Below, piece by piece: positions 8,554-16,790 of a stretch of DNA of 64,000 nucleotides. The first letter of the stretch is position 1. Every line of letters begins with the position of its first letter. The stretch covers positions 41,097 through 105,096 of the forward strand of contig JBDTRR010000011.1 of the NCBI GenBank assembly GCA_039931615.1, given 5' to 3'. The stretch is from JAHFUI01 sp039931615 (GTDB taxonomy: Bacteria; Acidobacteriota; Vicinamibacteria; Vicinamibacterales; CAVVIG01). The notes under the pieces were generated by a model. The model had not been told where the DNA came from, searched no databases, and saw only the letters and a list, made by a program, of their open reading frames with translations. A program made the position numbers and the translations under genes.

Positions 8554-9336
8554 TTACTTCGCGTACTTGTTCCTGGGATCCTTGCCGACGATGTGATCGA
8601 CGTCCTTGTTGTTCTCGTTGCAGATGTACTCCATCAACTCGGTGTCCATCTCATAGGGGTGCTGCCCGTAGAGCGTAAACGGTCTGGTGTACGCCCCCGG
8701 ATCGTCGATCGTCACTTCGTATTCGAGCCGGTTGAACTCCGGACGCCGGTAGCGCTCGACCGTGTGCAGCTTCTCGGTGTGCGGATGGCCGGCGAAGTCG
8801 AACCAGAACCTGTCGTTGAATCCGACCGTGTCGATCACCAGCGTGTCGCCCTCCCACTTTCCGATCGAGTCGCCGTACCAGGTCGGATTCGGATCGTCTG
8901 GATGTTTGCGGCCGTCCATGAAGATCTGGCGATAGCTGTGGATGTTGCCTTCGAACAGGAAGAAGATGTGCGTCGGCGTCTGCACGATCCGCCAGGGATA
9001 GGGCGCCTGCCGGGGCACCCCGGTCGGCAGGCAGAGCGCCTCGGGATCGTCCTTCGATAACCGGTCGAGCGTCAGCTTCAGCGCCCACGGCTGGATCGGC
9101 AGCGACTCGCCCTTCTTCAAGGCGTCGTTGATGTCGTAGATGAATTTCCGATCCGGTCCCCAGATTCCCGAGAGGTCGACCTTGCCGTCGGCGGTACGCG
9201 GCGGGCGCGCCGACGCCGGGGCGGATTTGGCCGCTTTCGAGGCTTCACCCTGGCCGAGCGCCCGCTCCCCGGCCAGACTGCACAGCACGGCAACGGCGGC
9301 GACGGTGACGACGACACTGGCCAGACGCGTGCTCAC
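8554..9336 (-). CDS. secreted protein of unknown function (acidobacterial type)
   Basis: A 260-residue protein with a signal peptide (hydrophobic to about residue 30, ending ALGQ), then TADGKVDLSGIWGPD. Similar openings are common in exported proteins of Acidobacteria. Further segments are FLFEGNIHSYRQI and GDSIGKWEGDTLVIDT, typical of a beta-rich family that usually carries no assigned function. The GTG at 9336 is chosen because GGAGG lies 9 bases upstream; a GTG three codons earlier has no spacing to that site. No catalytic motif is visible. Confidence 0.8.
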   Translation of the reverse strand: MSTRLASVVVTVAAVAVLCSLAGERALGQGEASKAAKSAPASARPPRTADGKVDLSGIWGPDRKFIYDINDALKKGESLPIQPWALKLTLDRLSKDDPEALCLPTGVPRQAPYPWRIVQTPTHIFFLFEGNIHSYRQIFMDGRKHPDDPNPTWYGDSIGKWEGDTLVIDTVGFNDRFWFDFAGHPHTEKLHTVERYRRPEFNRLEYEVTIDDPGAYTRPFTLYGQHPYEMDTELMEYICNENNKDVDHIVGKDPRNKYAK

Positions 9337-9575
9337 GATGTCCACCTCCGAATGCTGGCTATTCTCCTACACTTCAGCGGTTCGCTGGCGTCTCAGTCCC
9401 TTCTGCCTTTTGCCGCTTGCCGCTTCACTTTCAACGCACCAACTCCTTGGATCGCCCGCCCGAATTTCGCATTCGTTTCAACATCGTCGTGCTTCGTGGC
9501 TTGACAGCGACGGGAGGCGGGCGCATGGTGTGACGTCAATCCGGCAGGTCGGCCAACTCTCAAGGAGGATGCGTC

Positions 9576-12500
9576 ATGCTGCGAACGAAGTGTGTGCCCC
9601 TGGCGCTCGGAATGATCACCGCGGCGCTGCTGCATCCGGCCGGCGTGTCGGCCCAGCAGGCGACGTCGAGCGGGATCGCCGGGATCGTCAAGGACACCTC
9701 GGGGGCGGTGCTGCCCGGCGTCACGGTGGAAGCCGCCAGTCCAGCCCTGATCGAACGGGTCCGCAGCGTCGTCACCGACAGCGAGGGGCGCTACAACATC
9801 ATCGACCTGCGGCCCGGGTCCTATGCCGTCACTTTCACCCTGACCGGGTTCAGCGCCTTCAAGCGGGATGGGATCGAGTTGCCGTCCGGGTTCACCGCGA
9901 CGGTGAACGCCGACCTGCCGATCGGGGCGGTCACCGAAACCATCACGGTGACCGGGGAGTCGCCGCTGGTCGACACGCGCAACGCGCGGAAACAGACCGT
10001 GGTCTCGAGTGATCTCCTCAACGCCCTGCCCAGCAGCGTGAAGAATCTGAACAATCTCGTGGCGCTGACGCCGGGGTTCCGGGGCAACGAAGGCTTTGAC
10101 GTCACCGGCGCCTACGCCGGCCAGATCGGGGGCACCTTCCATGGCAAGGCCGGGACCAACGTCCAGTTCGACGGCATGGGCATCCAGCATGCCTCGGGCA
10201 ATCAAGGCTACAACGCCAACGCGGACACCGTTCAGGAACTGGTGCTATCGACCACCGGTATCACCGCCGACAGCAACGCCGACGGCGCCGTCGTCAACAT
10301 GATCCCCAAAGAGGGCGGCAACCGCTTCGCCGGCACGGCATCGGGCCTCTATTCCAGCAAGGGCCTGATGAGCGACAACCTGAGCGACGAGTTGATTGGC
10401 CGCGGCCTTCAGAGCGTCAACCGCCTCAATTACATCTACGATGCGGGGTTTACGCTGGGCGGCCCGATCAAGAAAGATTTACTGTGGTTCTACGGCTCGT
10501 TCCGCGAGTGGGGCAACGAGCGGCAGGCCGCCAACAAGTTCTACAACCTGACCCAGGGCACGCCGTTCTATACCCCCGACCTCAGCCGGCCGGCATTCGC
10601 CAAGGAGTGGTACGAATCCAAGGCGGTGCGGGTGACGTGGCGGGCGTCGGAGAAGCACAAGTTCAATGCCTTCGCCGATCCCCAGCGCGACTGCCATTGC
10701 CCCGCGCTGACCGCGAGTGGAACGCTCAACGCGCCGGAAGCCTATTTCAGCTACAAGCTCAAACCGGCCGGGCTCTATCAGGTGACGTGGAATGCGCCCA
10801 TGACCAGCAAGCTGCTGTTCGAGGCCGGCGTCGGACGTGCGGACGGCAGCTGGCCGTTTTATCGGCAGCCTGAAGTGACGAAGGACGATGTCTCGATCGT
10901 CGAGCAGTCGACCGGCATGCGCTACAACTCCGGCACGCCGACGGTCGGTCCCCTCTACTACACCAAGCAGCTGGTGCCGCGCTTCAGTCAGCGCTTCTCG
11001 GCCTCGTACGTCACCGGCAATCACAATTTCAAGGCCGGTTTCCAGCTCGAGGAAAGTTACCTGGAGATCGAGGCGGAAAACGGCAACAAGAACCTCGAGT
11101 ACACGTTCAACAACCAGATCCCGGTCAGCCTGACGCAGTGGGCGACCCCCTATGGGCTGAAGGCGCAGAACCGGGACTTCGGGTTCTACGCTCAGGATCA
11201 ATGGACCCTGCAGCGCATGACCCTGAGTTACGGGGTTCGATACGAGTACTTCAACGGCTACGTTCCGGCCCAGCATGTGCCGGCGACGCCGAACGGATGG
11301 GTCCCGGAGCGTAATTTCGATGAGGTCAAGCACGTTCCGCTCTGGAAGGACGTCGACCCGCGGATCGGCGCGGCATTCGACCTGTTCGGCAACGGCCGGA
11401 CCGCGCTCAAGGTGGCGATCGGCCGCTACGTCGCCAAGACCGGAATCGGCATCACCCAGAACAACAATCCGATTCAGACCGCCATCAACTCGGTCACCCG
11501 CGGTTGGAACGACAGCTTCTATCCGGAGGGCGACCCGCGCCGCGGCAACTACATCCCGGACTGCGACCTGGGGAACCGCGGCGTGAACGGCGAATGCGCC
11601 GCCATGGCGAATCAGAATTTCGGCGGGCTCGGCGCCACCACACGCTATGCCGACGATGCGCTGCTCGGCTACGGCGCCCGCGGCTACAACTGGGACTTCA
11701 CCGCCGAACTGCAGCACCAGCTGACGCCGCGCGTGTCGATGACCGGCGGCTACTACCGCAACTGGTTCGGCAGCCACATCATCACCGACAATACGCTGGT
11801 GACGCCGGCGGACTTCGATCCGTATTGCATCACCGCGCCGCTCGATGGGCGGCTGCCCGGCGGCGGCGGCTATCAGGTGTGCGGCCTGTACGACGTCACG
11901 CCGTCGCAATTCGGTCGGGTCAACAGTGTGATCACGCAGGCGGACAATTTCGGCGAACTGCGGCGCGTCAACGACTTCTTCAACGTCACGATCAACGCGC
12001 GCCTGCGTGAAGGCCTCCAGATCGGGGCCGGCCTGGATACCGGCCGCAGCGTCAACGACGCCTGCTTCGACGTCGATTCGCCCGGCGCCGTCGCCGCCAG
12101 CCTGCCCGGCAACATCGGCGGCGCCACACCCGTGCCGTCCACGAAAACGACGATCGACGGCCAGCCGGTGTGCCGGGTGGTGACGCCGTTCAGCGGGCAG
12201 ACCCAGGCGAAGGCGTTCGCCACGCTGCCGCTGCCCTGGAACATGATCGTCAGCGGCGTCTTCCAGAACATCTCGGGGCCGACGATCACGGCGAGCTACG
12301 CGGCCAGCAACGCGCAGATTGCGCCGTCGCTCAACCGCAACCTGGCGGCGTGCCGTGGCGCCGCCGTCTGCACGTCGACGGCGACGGTTCCCCTCATCGT
12401 TCCGCAGACGATGTTCGACGGCCGTCTGTCACGGCTCGATCTGCGGCTGGCCAAACGCATCGCGCTGACGCCGGGCACGCGCCTGCAGGCCAACTTCAAC

Positions 12501-12626
12501 ATCTACAACGTGTTCAATGGCAGTGCGAGCTCGACGCTCAACACCAACTACGGTCCGCTGTGGCTGCAGCCGTCGCTGCTGCAGGACGGCCGGATGGTGC
12601 AGTTCAGCGCGATGCTGACGTTCTGA
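9576..12626 (+). CDS. TonB-dependent receptor-like outer-membrane protein with carboxypeptidase-regulatory domain
   Basis: A 1016-residue outer-membrane protein with an excellent site (AAGGAGG) before the ATG. Order: signal peptide ending VSAQ; a carboxypeptidase-regulatory-like beta-sandwich at about residues 30-115 (IVKDTSGAVLPGVTV, then SDSEGRYNI-type region); a plug region (TETITVTGESPLVDTRNA, NLNNLVALTPGF); and a long beta-barrel ending in MLTF with a C-terminal Phe. This Oar-like architecture is greatly expanded in Acidobacteria and is usually linked to uptake or export of large substrates. No obvious TonB box is visible, and the ligand is unknown. Confidence 0.93.
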   Translation: MLRTKCVPLALGMITAALLHPAGVSAQQATSSGIAGIVKDTSGAVLPGVTVEAASPALIERVRSVVTDSEGRYNIIDLRPGSYAVTFTLTGFSAFKRDGIELPSGFTATVNADLPIGAVTETITVTGESPLVDTRNARKQTVVSSDLLNALPSSVKNLNNLVALTPGFRGNEGFDVTGAYAGQIGGTFHGKAGTNVQFDGMGIQHASGNQGYNANADTVQELVLSTTGITADSNADGAVVNMIPKEGGNRFAGTASGLYSSKGLMSDNLSDELIGRGLQSVNRLNYIYDAGFTLGGPIKKDLLWFYGSFREWGNERQAANKFYNLTQGTPFYTPDLSRPAFAKEWYESKAVRVTWRASEKHKFNAFADPQRDCHCPALTASGTLNAPEAYFSYKLKPAGLYQVTWNAPMTSKLLFEAGVGRADGSWPFYRQPEVTKDDVSIVEQSTGMRYNSGTPTVGPLYYTKQLVPRFSQRFSASYVTGNHNFKAGFQLEESYLEIEAENGNKNLEYTFNNQIPVSLTQWATPYGLKAQNRDFGFYAQDQWTLQRMTLSYGVRYEYFNGYVPAQHVPATPNGWVPERNFDEVKHVPLWKDVDPRIGAAFDLFGNGRTALKVAIGRYVAKTGIGITQNNNPIQTAINSVTRGWNDSFYPEGDPRRGNYIPDCDLGNRGVNGECAAMANQNFGGLGATTRYADDALLGYGARGYNWDFTAELQHQLTPRVSMTGGYYRNWFGSHIITDNTLVTPADFDPYCITAPLDGRLPGGGGYQVCGLYDVTPSQFGRVNSVITQADNFGELRRVNDFFNVTINARLREGLQIGAGLDTGRSVNDACFDVDSPGAVAASLPGNIGGATPVPSTKTTIDGQPVCRVVTPFSGQTQAKAFATLPLPWNMIVSGVFQNISGPTITASYAASNAQIAPSLNRNLAACRGAAVCTSTATVPLIVPQTMFDGRLSRLDLRLAKRIALTPGTRLQANFNIYNVFNGSASSTLNTNYGPLWLQPSLLQDGRMVQFSAMLTF

Positions 12627-12636
12627 CCGGGTTGTC

Positions 12637-12660
12637 GGCCTCGCCCGGAAGGGCGAGGCC
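12637..12660. terminator. intrinsic-type hairpin after the outer-membrane receptor gene
   Basis: GGCCTCGCCC, loop GGAA, then GGGCGAGGCC: a perfect 10-bp stem 11 bases past the receptor stop and just before the end of the convergent small membrane gene. The U-tract is weak (TTC), so its strength as a terminator is uncertain. Confidence 0.6.
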
Positions 12661-12664
12661 TTCA

Positions 12665-12880
12665 CTACCGGCGCTGGCGCGAGCCGACGATCAACAGCAC
12701 CACGCCGCCCGCCAGCACCGCAATCCCGACCAGCGGCGGCAGCGGCACCGTCTTCTGCCGATCGGCGGTCGCCTTCAGGGGGCCGAGATCGAGCACCGTC
12801 TCGCGCGTCGTGTAGGTAAAGCCCTGGTAGGCGAGCGCCGCCACACCGAGCACGATCAAGACAAGACCGGCTATTTTCAT
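12665..12880 (-). CDS. small two-helix membrane protein (DUF3185-like)
   Basis: A 71-residue protein with two hydrophobic helices (about residues 3-22 and 48-66) joined by a polar loop with TYTTRETVLDLGPLKA. The opening MKIAGLVLIVLGVAALAYQG resembles DUF3185-type small inner-membrane proteins, whose function is unknown. It starts 7 bp after the end of the Crp/Fnr gene on the same strand, so the two are probably co-transcribed. Confidence 0.75.
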   Translation of the reverse strand: MKIAGLVLIVLGVAALAYQGFTYTTRETVLDLGPLKATADRQKTVPLPPLVGIAVLAGGVVLLIVGSRQRR

Positions 12881-12887
12881 CGACGCC

Positions 12888-13589
12888 TCACTCGTGCAGG
12901 ACCACGCTCAACAGCGTGCTGTTGATCTTGAGCGGAATCTCGCCGTTGTACTCAATGAACCCGAGCTTCTTGAATTTGTTCAGGAAGAAGTTGACGCGCG
13001 AGCGGGTCGTCCCGACCATCTTGGCGAGCGTCTCCTGGGAGATCCGCGGCACCATCCGCGCCGGACCGCTGCCGTCCTGTTTCCCGTAGCGCGCCAGCAA
13101 CAGCAGCGCGCGGGCCAGCCGCTTCTCGCTCGAGTTGAACAGCTGATCGACCAGATCCTCTTCGATCCGGATGTTCCGCGCCAGCATGTGCGAAATAAAC
13201 CGGTCGGACATCTCGTGCTGCCGGTGCAGCAGACGCACCATCCGCTCCTTGGCGACGAGCAGGATCACGCTCGGCGCGATGGCGGTCGCACTCCCCATCC
13301 GCACCGGCTGGCCGGCCAGGCATCCCTCGCCAAAAAAGTCGCCCGGGCCGAGCATCCCGACGACGGCTTCTCTTCCGGTCTTCGACAGCACGGACATCTT
13401 GATGGCGCCGGTCTGGATATACATGACATCTTCACAGGCGTCCCCCTGCGTGAAGATGCTCTCGCCGCGGCCGTATTCCCGGATGACCTTCGCCAGTCCC
13501 GACGACTCGAGAAACGCCTGCGCATTGAACGGCGGTCCGGCTCTTCCTCCAGCCCGCGAGGGTCTCCGTGGCTTCACGGCAGCGAGCAT
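12888..13589 (-). CDS. Crp/Fnr-family transcription regulator
   Basis: A cyclic-nucleotide-binding-like beta-barrel (GRGESIFTQGDACEDVMYIQ region, then GPGDFFGEGCLAG) followed by a winged helix with the recognition segment SQETLAKMVGTTRSRVNFFL. The GExxL-type signature is replaced by FGEGCLAG and the Arg of the cAMP pocket is not evident, so the effector may not be cAMP. FNR-type N-terminal cysteines are absent. Start choice is uncertain: ATG at 13589 gives 233 residues, ATG at 13613 adds 8. It reads divergently from the ankyrin gene, with the shared promoter region between 13614 and 13754. Confidence 0.87.
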   Translation of the reverse strand: MLAAVKPRRPSRAGGRAGPPFNAQAFLESSGLAKVIREYGRGESIFTQGDACEDVMYIQTGAIKMSVLSKTGREAVVGMLGPGDFFGEGCLAGQPVRMGSATAIAPSVILLVAKERMVRLLHRQHEMSDRFISHMLARNIRIEEDLVDQLFNSSEKRLARALLLLARYGKQDGSGPARMVPRISQETLAKMVGTTRSRVNFFLNKFKKLGFIEYNGEIPLKINSTLLSVVLHE

Positions 13590-13754
13590 GGCACAGCGCC
13601 CGCGGCGAGCCATGTATCGGATTGCACAGGCCGCGACGCCAGGGCCTGGGGACCGGATCGGCACCAGCGGTAGAGCTGGTCGCCGGCCGGCCCTTGCCAT
13701 ACAATCCCTCCGAACTGGCATAGCTGTCCGATCGCGGACAGGGCAGGCAGGACT

Positions 13755-14843
13755 ATGGGGCGTGCATTCGTCAGCATCATCGCCGCCGCTCTCATTCCCA
13801 TCGGCGCATCGGCTCAGGCGCCTGGCGCCGGGGCGCGAACCACGGCGATTCCCGACGATCTCGCGATCACGCTCGAGCGCAGTGCCTGTTTCGGCGAGTG
13901 CCCCGTCTACACCGTCACCATCGACGCGCGCGGCAAGGTGACCTACGACGGTGCTGACTTCGTCCGGGTCACCGGCCGTCAGACCGACCAGGTGCCGGTG
14001 GCGCGCGTGGCCGCGCTGCTCGACACGGCGGATCGGATCGGGTTCTTCCGCCTGCGCGATCAATATCGCGTCATCCAGAACGCTGATGGCCGTTCAATGG
14101 TCGTGACCGACCTCCCCACCACGTTCGTCACCATCACCCGGGCGGGCCGCTCGAAGCGGGTCGAAGACTACGTCGGCGCACCGGAGGGGCTCAAGCAGCT
14201 CGAACGGGAGATTGACGAGGCGGCCGGGACCAGGCGGTGGATTCTTCTCGACGCGGCGACCCTGGCGCAGTTGGTCCGCGACGGCTGGTCGCCAGCTCCC
14301 GAGGAAAGGGCGGAGCTGTTCCGCCGCGCCATCGAAGACGACGAGCCCGCCGTCGTCAAGGGCCTGATCGACCTGGGCGCCGATCCGAACGGCGGCCACC
14401 TCGGCACCAACACCCCGCCGCTGATGCTGGTGCGATCCGCGGCGGTGACCCGCCTGCTGCTCGATGCCGGTGCCAATCCCAACACCGTGAACGACAGCGG
14501 CGGCACTCCGCTCGGCTGGTCGGTGTATCTTGCCCCCGAGGTCGGCCTGCTCCTGATCGAGGCCGGCGCGCATGTCGACGGACCGTCGGACCCCGACGGT
14601 CTGACGCCTCTGTGGCGCGCCGCGTGCGCGGGCAACAGCGGTCTGGTCGGGATCCTGCTCGGCGCCGGCGCCGATCCGTCCGCCCGCGCGGCGGGAAAGG
14701 CGGCGATCGAATGCGCCCGTGAGGCGCGCGCCGAATCCCGCGGCCAGCCGCCGCTTCCCGCCGACCACCCGGCTTACCTGCCCGATTTCGACCGCACCAT
14801 TGTCCTGCTCGAGCAGGCGTTGGCCAGACACTCGCGCCGCTAG
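13755..14843 (+). CDS. exported protein with DUF6438-like domain and ankyrin repeats
   Basis: A 362-residue protein: signal peptide ending ASAQ, then a domain of about 130 residues with ITLERSACFGECPVYTVTIDARG, which I match to DUF6438, and ankyrin-type repeats from about residue 190 (VVKGLIDLGADPN, TRLLLDAGANPN, LLLIEAGAHVD, LVGILLGAGADPS). Ankyrin arrays mediate protein binding; the role of the first domain is not known. It is exported to the periplasm or beyond, and divergent from the Crp/Fnr gene. Confidence 0.87.
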   Translation: MGRAFVSIIAAALIPIGASAQAPGAGARTTAIPDDLAITLERSACFGECPVYTVTIDARGKVTYDGADFVRVTGRQTDQVPVARVAALLDTADRIGFFRLRDQYRVIQNADGRSMVVTDLPTTFVTITRAGRSKRVEDYVGAPEGLKQLEREIDEAAGTRRWILLDAATLAQLVRDGWSPAPEERAELFRRAIEDDEPAVVKGLIDLGADPNGGHLGTNTPPLMLVRSAAVTRLLLDAGANPNTVNDSGGTPLGWSVYLAPEVGLLLIEAGAHVDGPSDPDGLTPLWRAACAGNSGLVGILLGAGADPSARAAGKAAIECAREARAESRGQPPLPADHPAYLPDFDRTIVLLEQALARHSRR

Positions 14844-14947
14844 ACGCCCCGCGGAGCGATCGACGGCTGCATCAATCGTGCGTCGGTCCGATCAATCGCT
14901 GGTTGTGCGTCCGATCATGGTTTCTACCACCGTTACTCTTCAGGTTG

Positions 14948-14973
14948 GCACTCTTATTGATAGTTGAGAGTGC
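14948..14973. promoter_or_regulatory. CIRCE-like inverted repeat
   Basis: GCACTCT, 12-bp spacer, AGAGTGC: a perfect 7-bp inverted repeat whose half-sites equal those of the CIRCE operator (GCACTC/GAGTGC) bound by HrcA. The spacer between the CIRCE hexamers is 14 bp here against 9 in true CIRCE, so HrcA binding is doubtful. It lies about 70 bp upstream of a 29-codon membrane peptide gene and may be an operator for it. Confidence 0.4.
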
Positions 14974-15045
14974 ACTGCCGACGTCCGCACGGAGCCTCCG
15001 ATGCGGAGGAACAAACTGGCGGATTTTTCCAATGGGAGAGGTGAG

Positions 15046-15135
15046 ATGCGATACATCGCTGCCTGGCTGCTGGGCGTTCCGTTCAGCCTCATCGTCCTGT
15101 GGTACGTCGTGGGCCACGCGGCCTGCGGGCAATAG
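15046..15135 (+). CDS. 29-residue hydrophobic membrane peptide
   Basis: ATG at 15046 preceded by GGGAGAGGTGAG gives a 29-codon reading frame: MRYIAAWLLGVPFSLIVLWY followed by VVGHAACGQ. It is a single transmembrane helix of the kind of tiny membrane protein found in many Gram-negative genomes without known function. A CIRCE-like palindrome lies upstream and a strong hairpin lies 25 bp downstream, so it looks like a free-standing transcription unit. Confidence 0.6.
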   Translation: MRYIAAWLLGVPFSLIVLWYVVGHAACGQ

Positions 15136-15160
15136 GAAGACCGTTTCATACTCTGTCCCC

Positions 15161-15192
15161 GGCCTGCACTACGGCGCGTCGTAGTGCAGGCC
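15161..15192. terminator. hairpin downstream of the 29-residue peptide gene
   Basis: GGCCTGCACTACG, loop GCGCGT, CGTAGTGCAGGCC: a perfect 13-bp stem. No U-tract follows, so it is terminator-like in position and stem strength only. Confidence 0.55.
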
Positions 15193-15323
15193 TGCAAGCT
15201 GCGAGCACGCTCGTGAACGCGTGGCATGCTTGACCTCCAGCGACATCTCTGGCCACACTGATGTCCGCGCCGCCAGGGCGATCCTGCCCGGCACACCCTG
15301 CGTGAATCACTGGAGATCCTGGC

Positions 15324-16649
15324 TTGCCGACCGCGACCCCACCCGCCCCGATCCTCTCGCCCGGCCGTGCCTCGCTCGTCGTGCTCGGCATGGCGGCGTT
15401 CATGGTCCAGGCGGATGCCCGCGTCATCGATCCCCTGCTGCATGCGATCGCCACCGATTTCCATACCACGCCGCCGTCCGCCGCCATCGTCATCTCTTCG
15501 TATGCGCTGCCGTACGGCCTGTTCCAGCTGTTCTACGGTCCGCTCGGCGATCGGATCGGGAAGCTTCGCGTGATGGCCGTCTGCCTGGCGTTGTTCGCCG
15601 GCGGCACGTTCGCCTGCGCGTTCGTGCCGGGGCTCGCCGTCTTTGCGGTGTTGCGGTTCCTGACCGGGGTCGCGGCCGCGGCCGTGGTGCCGATGTCGCT
15701 CGGCTACATCGGCGACAAATTCCCGTACGAGGCGCGTCAGATTGCGCTGGCCCGATTCATGAGCGCCTTGATGATGGGCCAGATCGTCGGCAGCACGATG
15801 GGCGGCGTCTTCGGGGAGTATTTCGGCTGGCGCGACATCTTCGTGGTCTTCGGTGTCGCCGCGCTGGCGGTGTCGGTGCTGTTGGCGCGCGAGGGACGCC
15901 GGTTCCCGGAGCCGCGCAACAGCTCGCGCCGCTTCGGCCTGCCCAACCTGGCGGTGCCGTTGGGCGGCTCGGTGATTTTCATCGGCATGCTGGGGGTTCT
16001 GGGTGGCGTGCTGTCCGCCGTCGTGGAGGCCCTCGGCGCGTGCCTCCTGATCTACTCCCTGGTCACGCTCTACGGCAGCCTGTTGAAGCGGCAGAACGCA
16101 CGGCTGGTGCTCGGCACCGTACTGCTCGAGGGTCTGTTCGTCTTCGGGGGACTGGCGTATCTGGCGTCGTCGTTGACCGACCGATTCGCCATCAACTATG
16201 CCTATGCCGGGTTAATGGTCGCCGGCTTCGGAGTCGGCGGGCTCGTCTACAGCGTGTCGGTCAAGCGGCTGGTCGGCCGGATCGGCGAACTGGGAATCCT
16301 GCTGCTGGGCGGCACTCTGCTCGGCGTCGCCTTCATCTCGATCGGACTGATGCCCTCATGGCACTGGTTCGTCCCCCTGGTCATCCTCCTCGGCATGGGT
16401 TACTACACGATGCACGGCACCCTGCAGACCCGGGCCACCGAGCTGGCGCCGGAAGCGCGCGGCACCGCGATCTCGCTGTTTGCCTTCTTTTTCTTCATGG
16501 GTCAGGCGACCGGTCCGCAGCTGCTCGGCAGCATCCTGAAATCGCACGGCTACGGCCCGGCCTTCATCACCGCCGGCGCCGGCCTGTTCACGGTGGCGGT
16601 GATCTCCAGGCAGCTGTTGGCGCGTTCCAAACGGCGGCTGGCCGGCTGA
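15324..16649 (+). CDS. major facilitator superfamily transporter
   Basis: A 441-residue inner-membrane protein with about twelve hydrophobic helices. The loop between helices 2 and 3 carries the MFS signature YGPLGDRIGKLRVM. The central part is DHA1-like (drug/H+ antiporter type), and the second half shows GMGYYTMHGTLQTRATELAPEARGTA around helix 10-11. The start is a TTG at 15324 with TGGAG upstream; the alternative ATG of MAAFMVQ would remove the first cytoplasmic segment. Substrate not predictable. Confidence 0.88.
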   Translation: MPTATPPAPILSPGRASLVVLGMAAFMVQADARVIDPLLHAIATDFHTTPPSAAIVISSYALPYGLFQLFYGPLGDRIGKLRVMAVCLALFAGGTFACAFVPGLAVFAVLRFLTGVAAAAVVPMSLGYIGDKFPYEARQIALARFMSALMMGQIVGSTMGGVFGEYFGWRDIFVVFGVAALAVSVLLAREGRRFPEPRNSSRRFGLPNLAVPLGGSVIFIGMLGVLGGVLSAVVEALGACLLIYSLVTLYGSLLKRQNARLVLGTVLLEGLFVFGGLAYLASSLTDRFAINYAYAGLMVAGFGVGGLVYSVSVKRLVGRIGELGILLLGGTLLGVAFISIGLMPSWHWFVPLVILLGMGYYTMHGTLQTRATELAPEARGTAISLFAFFFFMGQATGPQLLGSILKSHGYGPAFITAGAGLFTVAVISRQLLARSKRRLAG

Positions 16650-16790
16650 ACGGCGAAGACCACGAAAAGACGAAAACACGAAAGACAGGCGCGCCCGGCT
16701 CTTACGACTGGCGCAATCGAATGGCCTTCGCCTCTTTAGCGTTTCGGTGATGCGGGGATGGGACCGTGGCGCTTTTCAGGCGCACGTCGC

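Noticed and set aside
10479..11909. 476-codon minus-strand frame inside the outer-membrane receptor gene
   Set aside because: No motifs or start signals; antisense to a clearly conserved gene.
14948..14973. A true HrcA/CIRCE operator
   Set aside because: Half-sites match but the spacing between the hexamers is 14 bp, not 9, and no chaperone gene follows; kept only as CIRCE-like.
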